A stretch of DNA of 7,080 nucleotides from Acidobacteriota bacterium (GTDB lineage Bacteria > Acidobacteriota > Blastocatellia > Pyrinomonadales > Pyrinomonadaceae). The first letter of the stretch is position 1. Every line of letters starts with the position of its first letter. The position numbers and the translations under genes were made by a program. Shown here one piece after another: positions 1 to 5,819 of this stretch. Below the pieces are notes generated by a model that worked only from the letters and a program-made list of their open reading frames with translations, searched no databases and was not told the origin of the DNA. The stretch covers positions 1 to 7,080 of the forward strand of contig JAKOSS010000311.1 of assembly GCA_029777145.1 (NCBI GenBank), read 5' to 3'.

Positions 1-279
1 CAGCCAGTCCTGATCCTTGGGATCCTGTTCAAACTCAATCCCGGACGAACTGAGATCCGCGACTTTCGAGTCAAGGTCGTCGCACTCGAAGTAAAGTACG
101 ATGCCCGAAGCCAGGTCACTTTCGGCGGTGTGGACCGAGAGCGTCGAATTTCCGTCGGGACATTCAAGACGTGCGTAGCGCGGCAGGCTGTCGACGATTC
201 GCCGCAATCCGAGTCTTTCGTAGAATTCGACGACCGCGATCGGGTCTGTTGCGTAGATTGTGACTTGGTTCAGATCCAC
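1..279 (-). CDS. VOC (glyoxalase/bleomycin-resistance) superfamily protein, C-terminus cut off by window edge
   Basis: Reading leftward from a GTG codon at 279-277, the frame stays open for 93 codons to the window edge. The product begins VDLNQVTIYATDP, followed by the helix VVEFYERLGLRR, a strand pair (YARLECPDGNSTLSVHT), then IVLYFECDDLD and SSSGIEFEQDPKDQDWL. This is the beta-alpha-beta-beta-beta order of a vicinal oxygen chelate domain, including the family's typical 'YERLGL' helix and a late acidic 'QDW' segment. Such proteins are metal-dependent lyases, isomerases, dioxygenases or drug-binding proteins, and the substrate cannot be read here. No ATG is in frame upstream, so GTG 279 is the likely start, but no Shine-Dalgarno is visible. 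The frame is also stop-free through the repeat array back to the TGA of the preceding gene at 424-426, so the start is uncertain. Confidence 0.72.
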   Translation of the reverse strand, partial: MDLNQVTIYATDPIAVVEFYERLGLRRIVDSLPRYARLECPDGNSTLSVHTAESDLASGIVLYFECDDLDSKVADLSSSGIEFEQDPKDQDWL

Positions 280-286
280 AAGACCA

Positions 287-422
287 TTTGGGAATTCGGA
301 TTTGGGAATTCGGATTTGGGATGTGGGATTTGGGATGTGGGATTTCGGAATTCGGATTGCGTGACCATATCCGAAATCCCAAATCCCACATCCGAAATGC
401 GATATCCCACATCCGAAATGCG
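287..422. repeat. Inverted array of heptanucleotide repeats (TTTGGGA/ATTCGGA type)
   Basis: The left arm (287-363) is eleven consecutive 7-mers in exact register: TTTGGGA, ATTCGGA, TTTGGGA, ATTCGGA, TTTGGGA, TGTGGGA, TTTGGGA, TGTGGGA, TTTCGGA, ATTCGGA and a degenerate last unit. The right arm carries complementary heptads starting at 370, 377, 384, 391, 398, 405 and 412 (TCCGAAA, TCCCAAA, TCCCACA, TCCGAAA, TGCGATA, TCCCACA, TCCGAAA). Perfect inverted pairs include 319-335 with 377-393 (17 bp) and 339-349 with 370-380 (11 bp around a 20-nt loop). A 19-bp direct repeat occurs at 383-401 and 404-422. The array fills essentially the whole space between the stop of the upstream gene and the GTG of the VOC gene. 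No T-tract follows the hairpin, so it does not look like a standard terminator. Heptameric short tandem repeats are known from cyanobacteria; their function is unclear. Confidence 0.9.
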
Positions 423-423
423 T

Positions 424-882
424 TCATTCCGGTTTGAGTTGTTTGAGCATCTTCTCGGCTTCCGATTTGTATTTGCTTTGCGGGAACTTGTCGACGATCG
501 TTGTGAAGTAATCGATCGCGTCCGACTTCAGCTTCTCCGGCGCGTACTTCTTCTTTTCGTCCTCGGAAGCGTTGTCGGCAAGTTTCTGCTTGCCCTTGTT
601 CTCGGAAAGATAAACTGAGCTCATCCCCGCGATGTACAGGAATTCGTCCATTTTGGAGTATTCAGGATACGCCGCGTAGGTTTCTTCGAACCGGAGAAGG
701 ACCGCGCGGTAAGCCTTTCGCGTCCGAAAATAGTTTTGCGCGACCTCGAGGTTGTGATTCGCATCCGCCTCGAGAACCGGATCGCGATCGACCTGCGGGT
801 CGAGCTGTTTTTGCGCGGCGGCTGCCGGGGCCAATACCGCGAATGAAATGATGAATGCAACGAGTACGAATAATTTGCTCAT
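424..882 (-). CDS. Small exported TPR/BamD-like repeat protein
   Basis: The 152-residue product starts at ATG 882 with a clear Sec signal peptide: K3, a hydrophobic core at residues 4-18, and an AAAA stretch at 20-23 with likely cleavage before Q24. There is no lipobox cysteine, so it is probably soluble in the periplasm rather than a lipoprotein. The mature part is helical. Residues 44-92 (NLEVAQNYFRTRKAYRAVLL, then FEETYAAYPEYSKMDEFLY) resemble the helix pairs of BamD/YfiO and other TPR proteins. A charged linker at 95-117 is followed by a second helix pair with the typical 'YFTTIVDKFPQSKYKSEAEKML' pattern at 125-146. At about one and a half to two repeat pairs it is much shorter than BamD. 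A GTG 21 nt upstream (903) would add seven residues before the signal peptide and is less likely. The gene lies downstream of the pntB terminator and so is probably a separate transcription unit. The exact role is unknown. Confidence 0.8.
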   Translation of the reverse strand: MSKLFVLVAFIISFAVLAPAAAAQKQLDPQVDRDPVLEADANHNLEVAQNYFRTRKAYRAVLLRFEETYAAYPEYSKMDEFLYIAGMSSVYLSENKGKQKLADNASEDEKKKYAPEKLKSDAIDYFTTIVDKFPQSKYKSEAEKMLKQLKPE

Positions 883-933
883 AAAGTCGCTAAGATGCGC
901 CACGAGGCGTCATCGTTGGAAATATCGTTCTTC

Positions 934-982
934 AAAATAATAAAAGGCGGCCGGCCGAAGGCAAAGCCCGCAGCACGGCCGC
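934..982 (-). terminator. Intrinsic terminator after pntB
   Basis: On the minus strand, 20 bp after the pntB stop codon, GCGGCCG (982-976) pairs with CGGCCGC (953-947). The intervening loop can form an additional small GCC-TTC-GGC hairpin. A T-rich run read from the complement of 945-934 (TTTTATTATTTT) follows, beginning one base after the stem. A GC-rich stem with a U-rich tail is the classical rho-independent arrangement. It separates the pntAB transcript from the downstream exported TPR-like protein. Confidence 0.85.
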
Positions 983-1001
983 AAAGTAGGCAAAACAAAA
1001 A

Positions 1002-2402
1002 CTATTTCTTCGTATCGATCAGCTGCGCGAGGATCGCGTCGACGTTTTTCTTCGCGTCGCCAAACAGCATCCGCGTGTTCTCCTTGTAGAACAGCGGGTT
1101 TTCGACGCCGGCATAGCCGCTCGCCATGCCGCGCTTCATGACGATCGCGAAACTCGCCTTCCAGACTTCGAGCACCGGCATGCCGGCGATCGGGCTCGTC
1201 GGATCGTCGAGCGCCGCCGGGTTGACCGTATCGTTCGCGCCGATGACGAGCGCGACGTCGGTTTCCGGAAAGTCCTTGTTGAGTTCGTCCATTTCGAGCA
1301 CGATGTCGTACGGCACCTTCGCTTCGGCAAGAAGAACATTCATGTGACCGGGAAGTCGACCGGCGACCGGGTGAATACCGAACCGGACCTCGATCCCGCG
1401 CTTGCGGAGGATCTTCGTGATCTCGGCGACGGCATGCTGTGCCTGGGCGACCGCCATACCGTAACCGGGAACGATGATCACGTGGCGCGCTTCCGTCAGC
1501 AGATGAACCGTCTCTTCGACCGAGATCGGCGTGACCTCGCCCTCGGGCTGTTCTCCGGACGCCGGCGTCGATCCGCCCGTCGTACCGAATCCGCCCGCGA
1601 TGACGCTGATGAACGATCGGTTCATCGCCTTGCACATGATCGCGCTGAGGATCGCGCCGCTTGATCCGACGAGCGCGCCGGTGACGATCAGCAGGTCGTT
1701 CGAGAGCATGAATCCGGCGGCCGCTGCCGCCCATCCCGAGTAGCTGTTGAGCATCGAAACGACGACCGGCATGTCGCCGCCGCCGATCGCCGCGACGAGA
1801 TGCACGCCGAGGATCGCCGCCAGCGCTGTCATGATATAGAGCGGCGTCAGCGACTCTCCGGTGACGAACTGGTAGCCTAGATAGACCGAAACGATAATGA
1901 TGATCAGGTTCAGAAAATGGCGCGCCGGAAGCATCAGTGGCCGGCTTGAGATCAGCGCCCGGAGCTTTCCGAACGCGACGACCGATCCGGTGAAGGTAAT
2001 GGCACCGATGAAGACGCCGACGAATACCTCGATGTCGTGGATCGTCGCTTCGACCGGAGTCTTGAAGGTGTTGTGCTGCAAATAGCTGCCGTACCCGACA
2101 AAGACCGCCGCGAGCCCGACAAAACTGTGCAGGATCGCGACCAGTTCCGGCATCGACGTCATTGCGACCCGCGCGGCCAAAAATGCACCGATGATGACCG
2201 CCGGCACGATCACCGCGACGAGCAGTCCGTAGTTTCCGACCTTCGGCGAAAAAGCGGTCGCGAGGAACGCGACGGTCATGCCGATGATGCCGAAAAGGTT
2301 GCCGCGCCGCGCCGTTTCGGGATTCGAGAGCCCGCTCAGACTGAGAATAAAGAACGCGCTGGCGACGATGTAAGCGACTGTTAAAAGATTGTCTGAAATC
2401 AT
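1002..2402 (-). CDS. pntB: NAD(P) transhydrogenase subunit beta (proton-translocating)
   Basis: The 466-residue product is close to the family's usual ~460. It is the beta subunit of the inner-membrane transhydrogenase, which carries the NADP(H)-binding domain III and most of the proton channel. Residues 1-270 hold about nine hydrophobic segments. The channel residues known from E. coli (His91, Asp213, Asn222) correspond to H92 in [10 protein letters not shown]210 in GGGDMPVVV and N219 in MLNSYSGWA. After a linker (274-296), domain III has the NADP-binding loop [11 protein letters not shown] (312-322), IGANDTVNP (387-395, with D391) and [10 protein letters not shown] (423-432), whose K423/R424 contact the NADP 2'-phosphate in homologues. 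It ends in the expected [12 protein letters not shown] region. The ATG at 2402 matches the family N-terminus, but no Shine-Dalgarno precedes it. It is co-oriented with pntA across a 90-bp gap and surely forms one complex with it. Confidence 0.97.
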   Translation of the reverse strand: MISDNLLTVAYIVASAFFILSLSGLSNPETARRGNLFGIIGMTVAFLATAFSPKVGNYGLLVAVIVPAVIIGAFLAARVAMTSMPELVAILHSFVGLAAVFVGYGSYLQHNTFKTPVEATIHDIEVFVGVFIGAITFTGSVVAFGKLRALISSRPLMLPARHFLNLIIIIVSVYLGYQFVTGESLTPLYIMTALAAILGVHLVAAIGGGDMPVVVSMLNSYSGWAAAAAGFMLSNDLLIVTGALVGSSGAILSAIMCKAMNRSFISVIAGGFGTTGGSTPASGEQPEGEVTPISVEETVHLLTEARHVIIVPGYGMAVAQAQHAVAEITKILRKRGIEVRFGIHPVAGRLPGHMNVLLAEAKVPYDIVLEMDELNKDFPETDVALVIGANDTVNPAALDDPTSPIAGMPVLEVWKASFAIVMKRGMASGYAGVENPLFYKENTRMLFGDAKKNVDAILAQLIDTKK

Positions 2403-2490
2403 TGCGTTAATCGTTAATCGTGAATGGTTAATCGTTTATTTGCGGAATTCCATGGATCGCAATTAACAACTGTCAATCAACCATTAACAT
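2403..2490. repeat. GTTAATC heptad repeats, inverted arms, in the pntA-pntB gap
   Basis: On the plus strand, 2406-2440 reads GTTAATC, GTTAATC, GTGAATG, GTTAATC, GTTTATT in exact 7-bp register. On the minus strand the other half of the gap (2488-2461) gives related but more degraded heptads: GTTAATG, GTTGATT, GACAGTT, GTTAATT. The two halves therefore face each other as imperfect inverted arms around a roughly 20-bp unique centre (2441-2460). The repeat reaches to within 3 bp of the pntB start codon and leaves no purine-rich ribosome binding site there. Confidence 0.75.
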
Positions 2491-2492
2491 CA

Positions 2493-4106
2493 TTACTTTT
2501 GAAACATTCGGAGCATTCGCTGCGTGACGAGGAACCCGCCCGAGATGTTGATCGTTCCGATCAGAATTGCGATCGCGCCGAGGATCGTCGTGGCCGACGA
2601 CATCGAGCCGGCGATCTGCAGCATTCCGCCGATGATGATGATCCCGCTGATCGCATTGGTCACCGACATCAGGGGCGTATGGAGCGCCGGAGTGACGTTC
2701 CAGATGACCTGCCAGCCGACAAAGCACGCGAGCACGAACACCGTGAAATGCGAGATGAAGTTCTCGGGAGCATATGCACCGACTCCGACCAGTGCGAACA
2801 CCGCGACCGCGACGAGCACGAGGCTTCCCCAATTGTGGAATCCGCCTTCTTTCGGAGTTTCAGCGGCAGCGGCCGAAACGAGTTTCGGCGTCTGCGAGGC
2901 ATGGATCGAAGCGACGACGGGCTTCGGCAATTCCCAGGTGACCTCGCCGTTCTGCGTCACAAGCGCTCCGCGTACGACCTCGTCTTCCCAATCAACTTTG
3001 TAATTCTCGGCGCCGCCCATGTCTTTGAGCAGATGCCAAAGATTCGTGCCGTAAAGCTGGCTCGACTGGGCGGCCATGCGGCTCGGAAGATCCGTCAGGC
3101 CGACGATCTTGACTCCCTTGTAGTCGCGAACCTCGTTGGGGATCGTCACCTCGCAGTTTCCGCCCTGTTCGGCGGCGAGATCGACGACGACCGATCCTTC
3201 CTTCATCGACGAGACCATCTCTTCGGTGATCAGTGTCGGCGCCTTCTTGCCGGGGATCAGCGCGGTCGTGACGATGATATCGATGTCCTTGGCCTGGTCG
3301 GCGAAGAGCGCCATTTCGGCGTCGATGAACTCCTTCGACATGACCTTGGCGTAGCCGCCTTCGCCGGTGCCGTCCTCTTCGAACTCGAGTTCGAGGAAGT
3401 CCGCGCCCATCGACTGGACCTGTTCCTTGACGGCCGGACGGGTATCGAACGCGCGCACGATCGCTCCGAGGCTTCGTGCCGCGCCGATCGCCGCAAGACC
3501 CGCGACGCCAGCGCCGATGACAAGAACTTTCGCCGGCGGAACTTTGCCGGCGGCCGTGATCTGACCGGTGAAGAATCGTCCGAAGTTGTTCGCCGCCTCG
3601 ATCACTGCACGGTAACCGGCGATGTTCGCCATCGAACTGAGAGCGTCCATCTTCTGCGCACGCGAAATTCGCGGCACGGCGTCCATCGCAAGGACGGTCG
3701 CGTTCGTCGCCGCGAGCTTCTCAAGCAATTCCTTGTTCTGCGCCGGGTAGATGAAGCTGATCAGCGTTTTTCCGGCAGTCAAAAGGTCCGCCTCGTGCTT
3801 GCCCGTTTTCGGGTTTTCCATCGGTTGGCGGACCTTAAGGATGATGTCGGCTTCAGACCAGAGTTCTTCAGGTTTCTTGATTATCCGGCAGTTTGCCTTC
3901 TCGAACGAAGCGTCCGAAAAACTTGCATTCTCGCCGGCTCCTGATTCGATCAGCACTTCGAAACCGAGTTGCTGAAGTTTCTTGGCCGTGTCCGGCGTCG
4001 CAGCGACGCGGCATTCGCCTTCGAAGACTTCCTTCGGAATTCCGATCTTCATTGTTGGTGCTTGTTTCGAATCTTCTGTGGTTACGGGTTCTGCGGTAGT
4101 TGCCAT
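2493..4106 (-). CDS. pntA: NAD(P) transhydrogenase subunit alpha (fused form)
   Basis: The 537-residue product is the NAD(H)-binding subunit of proton-translocating transhydrogenase. With PntB it drives NADH + NADP+ to NAD+ + NADPH using inward proton flow. Domain I spans about 19-400 with MKIGIPKE (19-26), the nicotinamide-site motif PRISRAQKMDALSS (145-158; R146, Q151, D154, S157 match the catalytic residues of the Rhodospirillum rubrum enzyme) and the Rossmann loop GAGVAG (198-203). A flexible linker (about 400-425) leads to domain II with about four membrane segments (429-524), including ALHTPLMSVTNAISG, and the end MLRMFQK. It is the single-chain E. coli-type alpha, not the split alpha1/alpha2 form. 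Eighteen residues precede the usual first Met (M19), but GGAG placed 5 nt before ATG 4106 supports the longer start. It is the first gene of the pntAB operon. Confidence 0.97.
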   Translation of the reverse strand: MATTAEPVTTEDSKQAPTMKIGIPKEVFEGECRVAATPDTAKKLQQLGFEVLIESGAGENASFSDASFEKANCRIIKKPEELWSEADIILKVRQPMENPKTGKHEADLLTAGKTLISFIYPAQNKELLEKLAATNATVLAMDAVPRISRAQKMDALSSMANIAGYRAVIEAANNFGRFFTGQITAAGKVPPAKVLVIGAGVAGLAAIGAARSLGAIVRAFDTRPAVKEQVQSMGADFLELEFEEDGTGEGGYAKVMSKEFIDAEMALFADQAKDIDIIVTTALIPGKKAPTLITEEMVSSMKEGSVVVDLAAEQGGNCEVTIPNEVRDYKGVKIVGLTDLPSRMAAQSSQLYGTNLWHLLKDMGGAENYKVDWEDEVVRGALVTQNGEVTWELPKPVVASIHASQTPKLVSAAAAETPKEGGFHNWGSLVLVAVAVFALVGVGAYAPENFISHFTVFVLACFVGWQVIWNVTPALHTPLMSVTNAISGIIIIGGMLQIAGSMSSATTILGAIAILIGTINISGGFLVTQRMLRMFQK

Positions 4107-4111
4107 AGATT

Positions 4112-4115
4112 CTCC
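4112..4115 (-). promoter_or_regulatory. pntA ribosome binding site
   Basis: GGAG (followed by AATCT) sits 5 nt upstream of ATG 4106 on the minus strand. The internal ATG at 4052, which would give the canonical family N-terminus, has no such element, so this site decides the longer start. Confidence 0.75.
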
Positions 4116-4128
4116 AAATTGAAGGAAA

Positions 4129-4157
4129 ATATTAACTCAGTTAATTAGCTATGCCAA
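4129..4157 (-). promoter_or_regulatory. Candidate sigma70-type promoter of pntAB
   Basis: On the minus strand TTGGCA (4157-4152, 5 of 6 matches to the -35 consensus) is followed after exactly 17 bp by TAATAT (4134-4129, 4 of 6 to the -10 consensus). Initiation would fall near 4122, giving a leader of roughly 16 nt that just accommodates the GGAG site before the pntA start. The stretch is also the most AT-rich part of the spacer. Promoter consensus in this phylum is not firmly known to me, so this is sequence similarity only. Confidence 0.6.
4131..4145. promoter_or_regulatory. Perfect 15-bp palindrome, candidate operator
   Basis: ATTAACTCAGTTAAT is a perfect inverted repeat of 7-bp arms around a central C (4138). 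It overlaps the proposed -10 hexamer of the pntAB promoter and extends into the -35/-10 spacer, a typical place for a dimeric repressor. No regulator gene is in the window, and the site resembles no specific operator that I can name with confidence. Confidence 0.45.
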
Positions 4158-4200
4158 AACGGGCGATTGATTAGTTCGGCGACATTTCTTGTTAAGGAAA

Positions 4201-4216
4201 ACTGACGGTCGTCAGT
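4201..4216 (-). terminator. Weak terminator-like hairpin between mtnP and pntA
   Basis: ACTGAC (4216-4211 on the minus strand), loop GACC, then GTCAGT (4206-4201) form a perfect 6-bp stem, followed by TTTCC. The U-tract is only four bases counting the last stem base. The site lies downstream of mtnP and upstream of the pntAB promoter, where a terminator is expected. It is contiguous with the GTCAGTG heptad array and could simply be part of it. Confidence 0.3.
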
Positions 4217-4369
4217 GGTCAGCGGTCGGTGGTCAGTGGTCGATGGCCTGAAAATTTTCGATTTGCGATTTGCGATTTGCGATTTTGCCACGGAGACGTA
4301 CCGTGTTCAGGCTACGGTTTCCGACCACTGACCACTGACCACTGACCACCGACAACTTGCCACTGCTCA
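4211..4369. repeat. Inverted GTCAGTG heptad array with central GATTTGC tandem repeat
   Basis: The left arm has five in-register heptads from 4211: GTCAGTG, GTCAGCG, GTCGGTG, GTCAGTG, GTCGATG. The right arm is their complement: CCGACCA, CTGACCA x3, CCGACAA at 4321-4355. Two degraded heptads (CTTGCCA, CTGCTCA) then end exactly at the mtnP stop codon (4370-4372). 4211-4242 and 4322-4353 pair over 32 nt with about three or four mismatches around a 79-nt loop. Within the loop, GATTTGC is repeated three times (4260-4280), followed by GATTTTG, again with a 7-bp period. Apart from this array, the 263-bp gene-free spacer contains only the small hairpin and the pntAB promoter. No gene is seen in it. 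Confidence 0.9.
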
Positions 4370-5242
4370 CTAGCTGTATTTCCCAATGATCGCTTCGAGT
4401 TTCTTTGCCGTTTCCGGTTTCCAATGATCGGGTTGCGTGAAGATCGCGTTCTTCGTCGCGCCGGCGAACTGGTTCGGCGTCGTCTTCGCGGCGACTCGTT
4501 TGACCGCTTCCTTCAAGACGAGCTGTGCGTTGCGCACGTTGTTCGTCAGGTAACCGATCACCATGTCGAGCGTCACCGAATCATGCTCTTCGTGCCAGCA
4601 GTCGTAATCCGTCACGAGCGCCAGCGTCGCGTAGGCGATCTCGGCCTCGCGCGCGAGTTTCGCCTCCTGCAGGTTGGTCATGCCGATGATGTCCATTCCC
4701 CATTGACGGTAGACGTTCGACTCGGCTTTCGTCGAGAACGCCGGCCCCTCCATGCAGATGTAGGTGCCGCCGCGATGGACGTTCAGGCCCTCGACGGTCC
4801 GGCAGCTTGCTTCAAGAATGTCGCCGAGTTCGTCGCAAACGGGGTGTGCGAACGTGATGTGCGCGACGATCCCGTTCCCGAAAAACGTCGACTCTTCAGC
4901 GCGGGCCCGAGTCCGATCGAAAAACTGGTCCGGGATGACGAAGTCCATCGGCGCATACCGTTGCTGCAGCGACCCGACCGCCGAAACCGAAAGGATATAC
5001 TCGACGCCCAGAAGTTTCATCGCGTATATATTTGCGCGATAGGGGACTTCCGTCGGCGTAAATTTGTGCCCGCGACCATGGCGCGGCAGAAACGCTACCC
5101 GTTCGCCCTCGAGCGTTCCGATAATGAACGCATCCGACGGCTTTCCGAACGGAGTTTCGACCGTAACTTCACTGATATCGGTCAGCTCGGGCATTTGATA
5201 CAGGCCGCTGCCGCCGATGATTCCGATTTTTACTTGTTCCAT
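4370..5242 (-). CDS. mtnP: S-methyl-5'-thioadenosine phosphorylase
   Basis: The 290-residue product is the cytosolic trimeric phosphorylase that cleaves methylthioadenosine with phosphate into adenine and methylthioribose-1-phosphate, clearing a by-product of polyamine and SAM chemistry. It aligns in sequence with human MTAP almost throughout. Visible features are the phosphate loop IIGGSGL (8-14), PFGKPSDA (31-38), the phosphate-binding RHGR (54-57), SAVGSL (87-92), IPDQFFDRT (103-111), EGPAFSTKAES (165-175), the substrate Met M188 in GMTNLQEAKLARE, and TDYDCW (211-216). In homologues the two Asp of TDYDCW (D212, D214) select the adenine base, which argues for MTA rather than guanosine or inosine as substrate. 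ATG 5242 gives the family's usual start. The gene begins 3 bp after the stop of the small exported protein and lacks a strong ribosome binding site, so coupled translation is likely. No other methionine-salvage gene is adjacent. Confidence 0.95.
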   Translation of the reverse strand: MEQVKIGIIGGSGLYQMPELTDISEVTVETPFGKPSDAFIIGTLEGERVAFLPRHGRGHKFTPTEVPYRANIYAMKLLGVEYILSVSAVGSLQQRYAPMDFVIPDQFFDRTRARAEESTFFGNGIVAHITFAHPVCDELGDILEASCRTVEGLNVHRGGTYICMEGPAFSTKAESNVYRQWGMDIIGMTNLQEAKLAREAEIAYATLALVTDYDCWHEEHDSVTLDMVIGYLTNNVRNAQLVLKEAVKRVAAKTTPNQFAGATKNAIFTQPDHWKPETAKKLEAIIGKYS

Positions 5243-5245
5243 AAA

Positions 5246-5743
5246 CTATTCGCTGCCTTTCACGGCGCATCCGCCAACCTTGTCTTTGGTCAGCTCGCCG
5301 CGATCGCGCATCGCAACCAAATCGTCCATTTTCTGGTATTTGCCTTTGGGCTTTTCGGCGATCATCGCGGCGTACGCCTTGATCGCGCTTTCAACTCCGG
5401 CGAGCTGCGCCGCATCCTCGTCAGTTGCTTTTTCCGGGTTCTCGAACTTGAAGACAGCCATTCCCATCATGTACTGCGACAGGATCTCGGACCCGAACTT
5501 GTTTTTCTTGTCCAAAAAGACGGTGGTTATCTCGTTTGAGCAAACGACCAAATGAACCTCGTCCGTCTCGATCAGGTATTTCACCGCCCACCCGCGGTTC
5601 TCCTTGGCTTCTTCCGAGAAAGGTGCCGACTCGAGTTCTTTCGCAAACTTGATCAATTGCGCGCGCTTCGTGGTTTGAGCCGACGCGACGAACGAAAGAC
5701 ACAGTACGACGCAGAGAGATGCGGCGAAGGTTAAGCGTTTCAT
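5246..5743 (-). CDS. Small exported protein of unknown function, co-transcribed with mtnP
   Basis: The product has 165 residues from ATG 5743. The start is fixed by AGGAG 5 nt upstream and by the signal peptide it creates (K2-R3, hydrophobic 4-19, likely cleavage ASA-Q at 22/23). The frame is open 32 codons further up, but that extension would bury the signal peptide. The mature part looks mostly helical and charged. It contains a WAVKYLIETDEVHLVVC stretch (52-68), LDKKNKFGSEILSQYMMGMA (77-96) and an Ala-rich helix QLAGVESAIKAYAAMIAE (113-130). Only two cysteines remain after cleavage (C68, C159), which could form a disulfide. I do not recognise a named family. It sits 76 bp downstream of the hydrolase gene and 3 bp upstream of mtnP. 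Nothing in the sequence explains why an exported protein should be paired with a cytosolic phosphorylase. Confidence 0.85.
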   Translation of the reverse strand: MKRLTFAASLCVVLCLSFVASAQTTKRAQLIKFAKELESAPFSEEAKENRGWAVKYLIETDEVHLVVCSNEITTVFLDKKNKFGSEILSQYMMGMAVFKFENPEKATDEDAAQLAGVESAIKAYAAMIAEKPKGKYQKMDDLVAMRDRGELTKDKVGGCAVKGSE

Positions 5744-5748
5744 AAGTT

Positions 5749-5753
5749 CTCCT
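5749..5753 (-). promoter_or_regulatory. Strong ribosome binding site deciding the start at 5743
   Basis: AGGAG followed by AACTT precedes ATG 5743 on the minus strand at optimal spacing. It is the clearest Shine-Dalgarno in the window and overrules the longer open frame beginning at 5839. Confidence 0.85.
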
Positions 5754-5819
5754 GAGAATTGATTTGTCGAGTGTAATTCGAAGGAAAAGTATAGAACATT
5801 TGGACGGAAAATCAGAGCA

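Noticed and set aside
164..427. Minus-strand 87-codon open frame starting in the heptad array
   Set aside because: Its N-terminal half is translated repeat (FRMWDIAFRMWDLGF pattern) and its second half overlaps the VOC gene in another frame.
2424..3944. 506-codon plus-strand open frame
   Set aside because: It lies antisense to pntA, which has unmistakable family motifs. The plus-strand product is Arg/Asp/His-rich and resembles no protein, as expected for the complement of a GC-biased gene.
4038..4052. ATG 4052 as the pntA start
   Set aside because: It would match the usual family N-terminus, but it has no ribosome binding site, whereas ATG 4106 has GGAG at good spacing.
4424..5539. 371-codon plus-strand open frame
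   Set aside because: It is antisense to mtnP and the small exported gene, with shadow-type composition.
5788..5793. TATACT as the -10 box of a promoter for the small exported gene
   Set aside because: The hexamer is good, but no acceptable -35 lies 16-18 bp upstream and there is no extended -10. It remains possible but unsupported.
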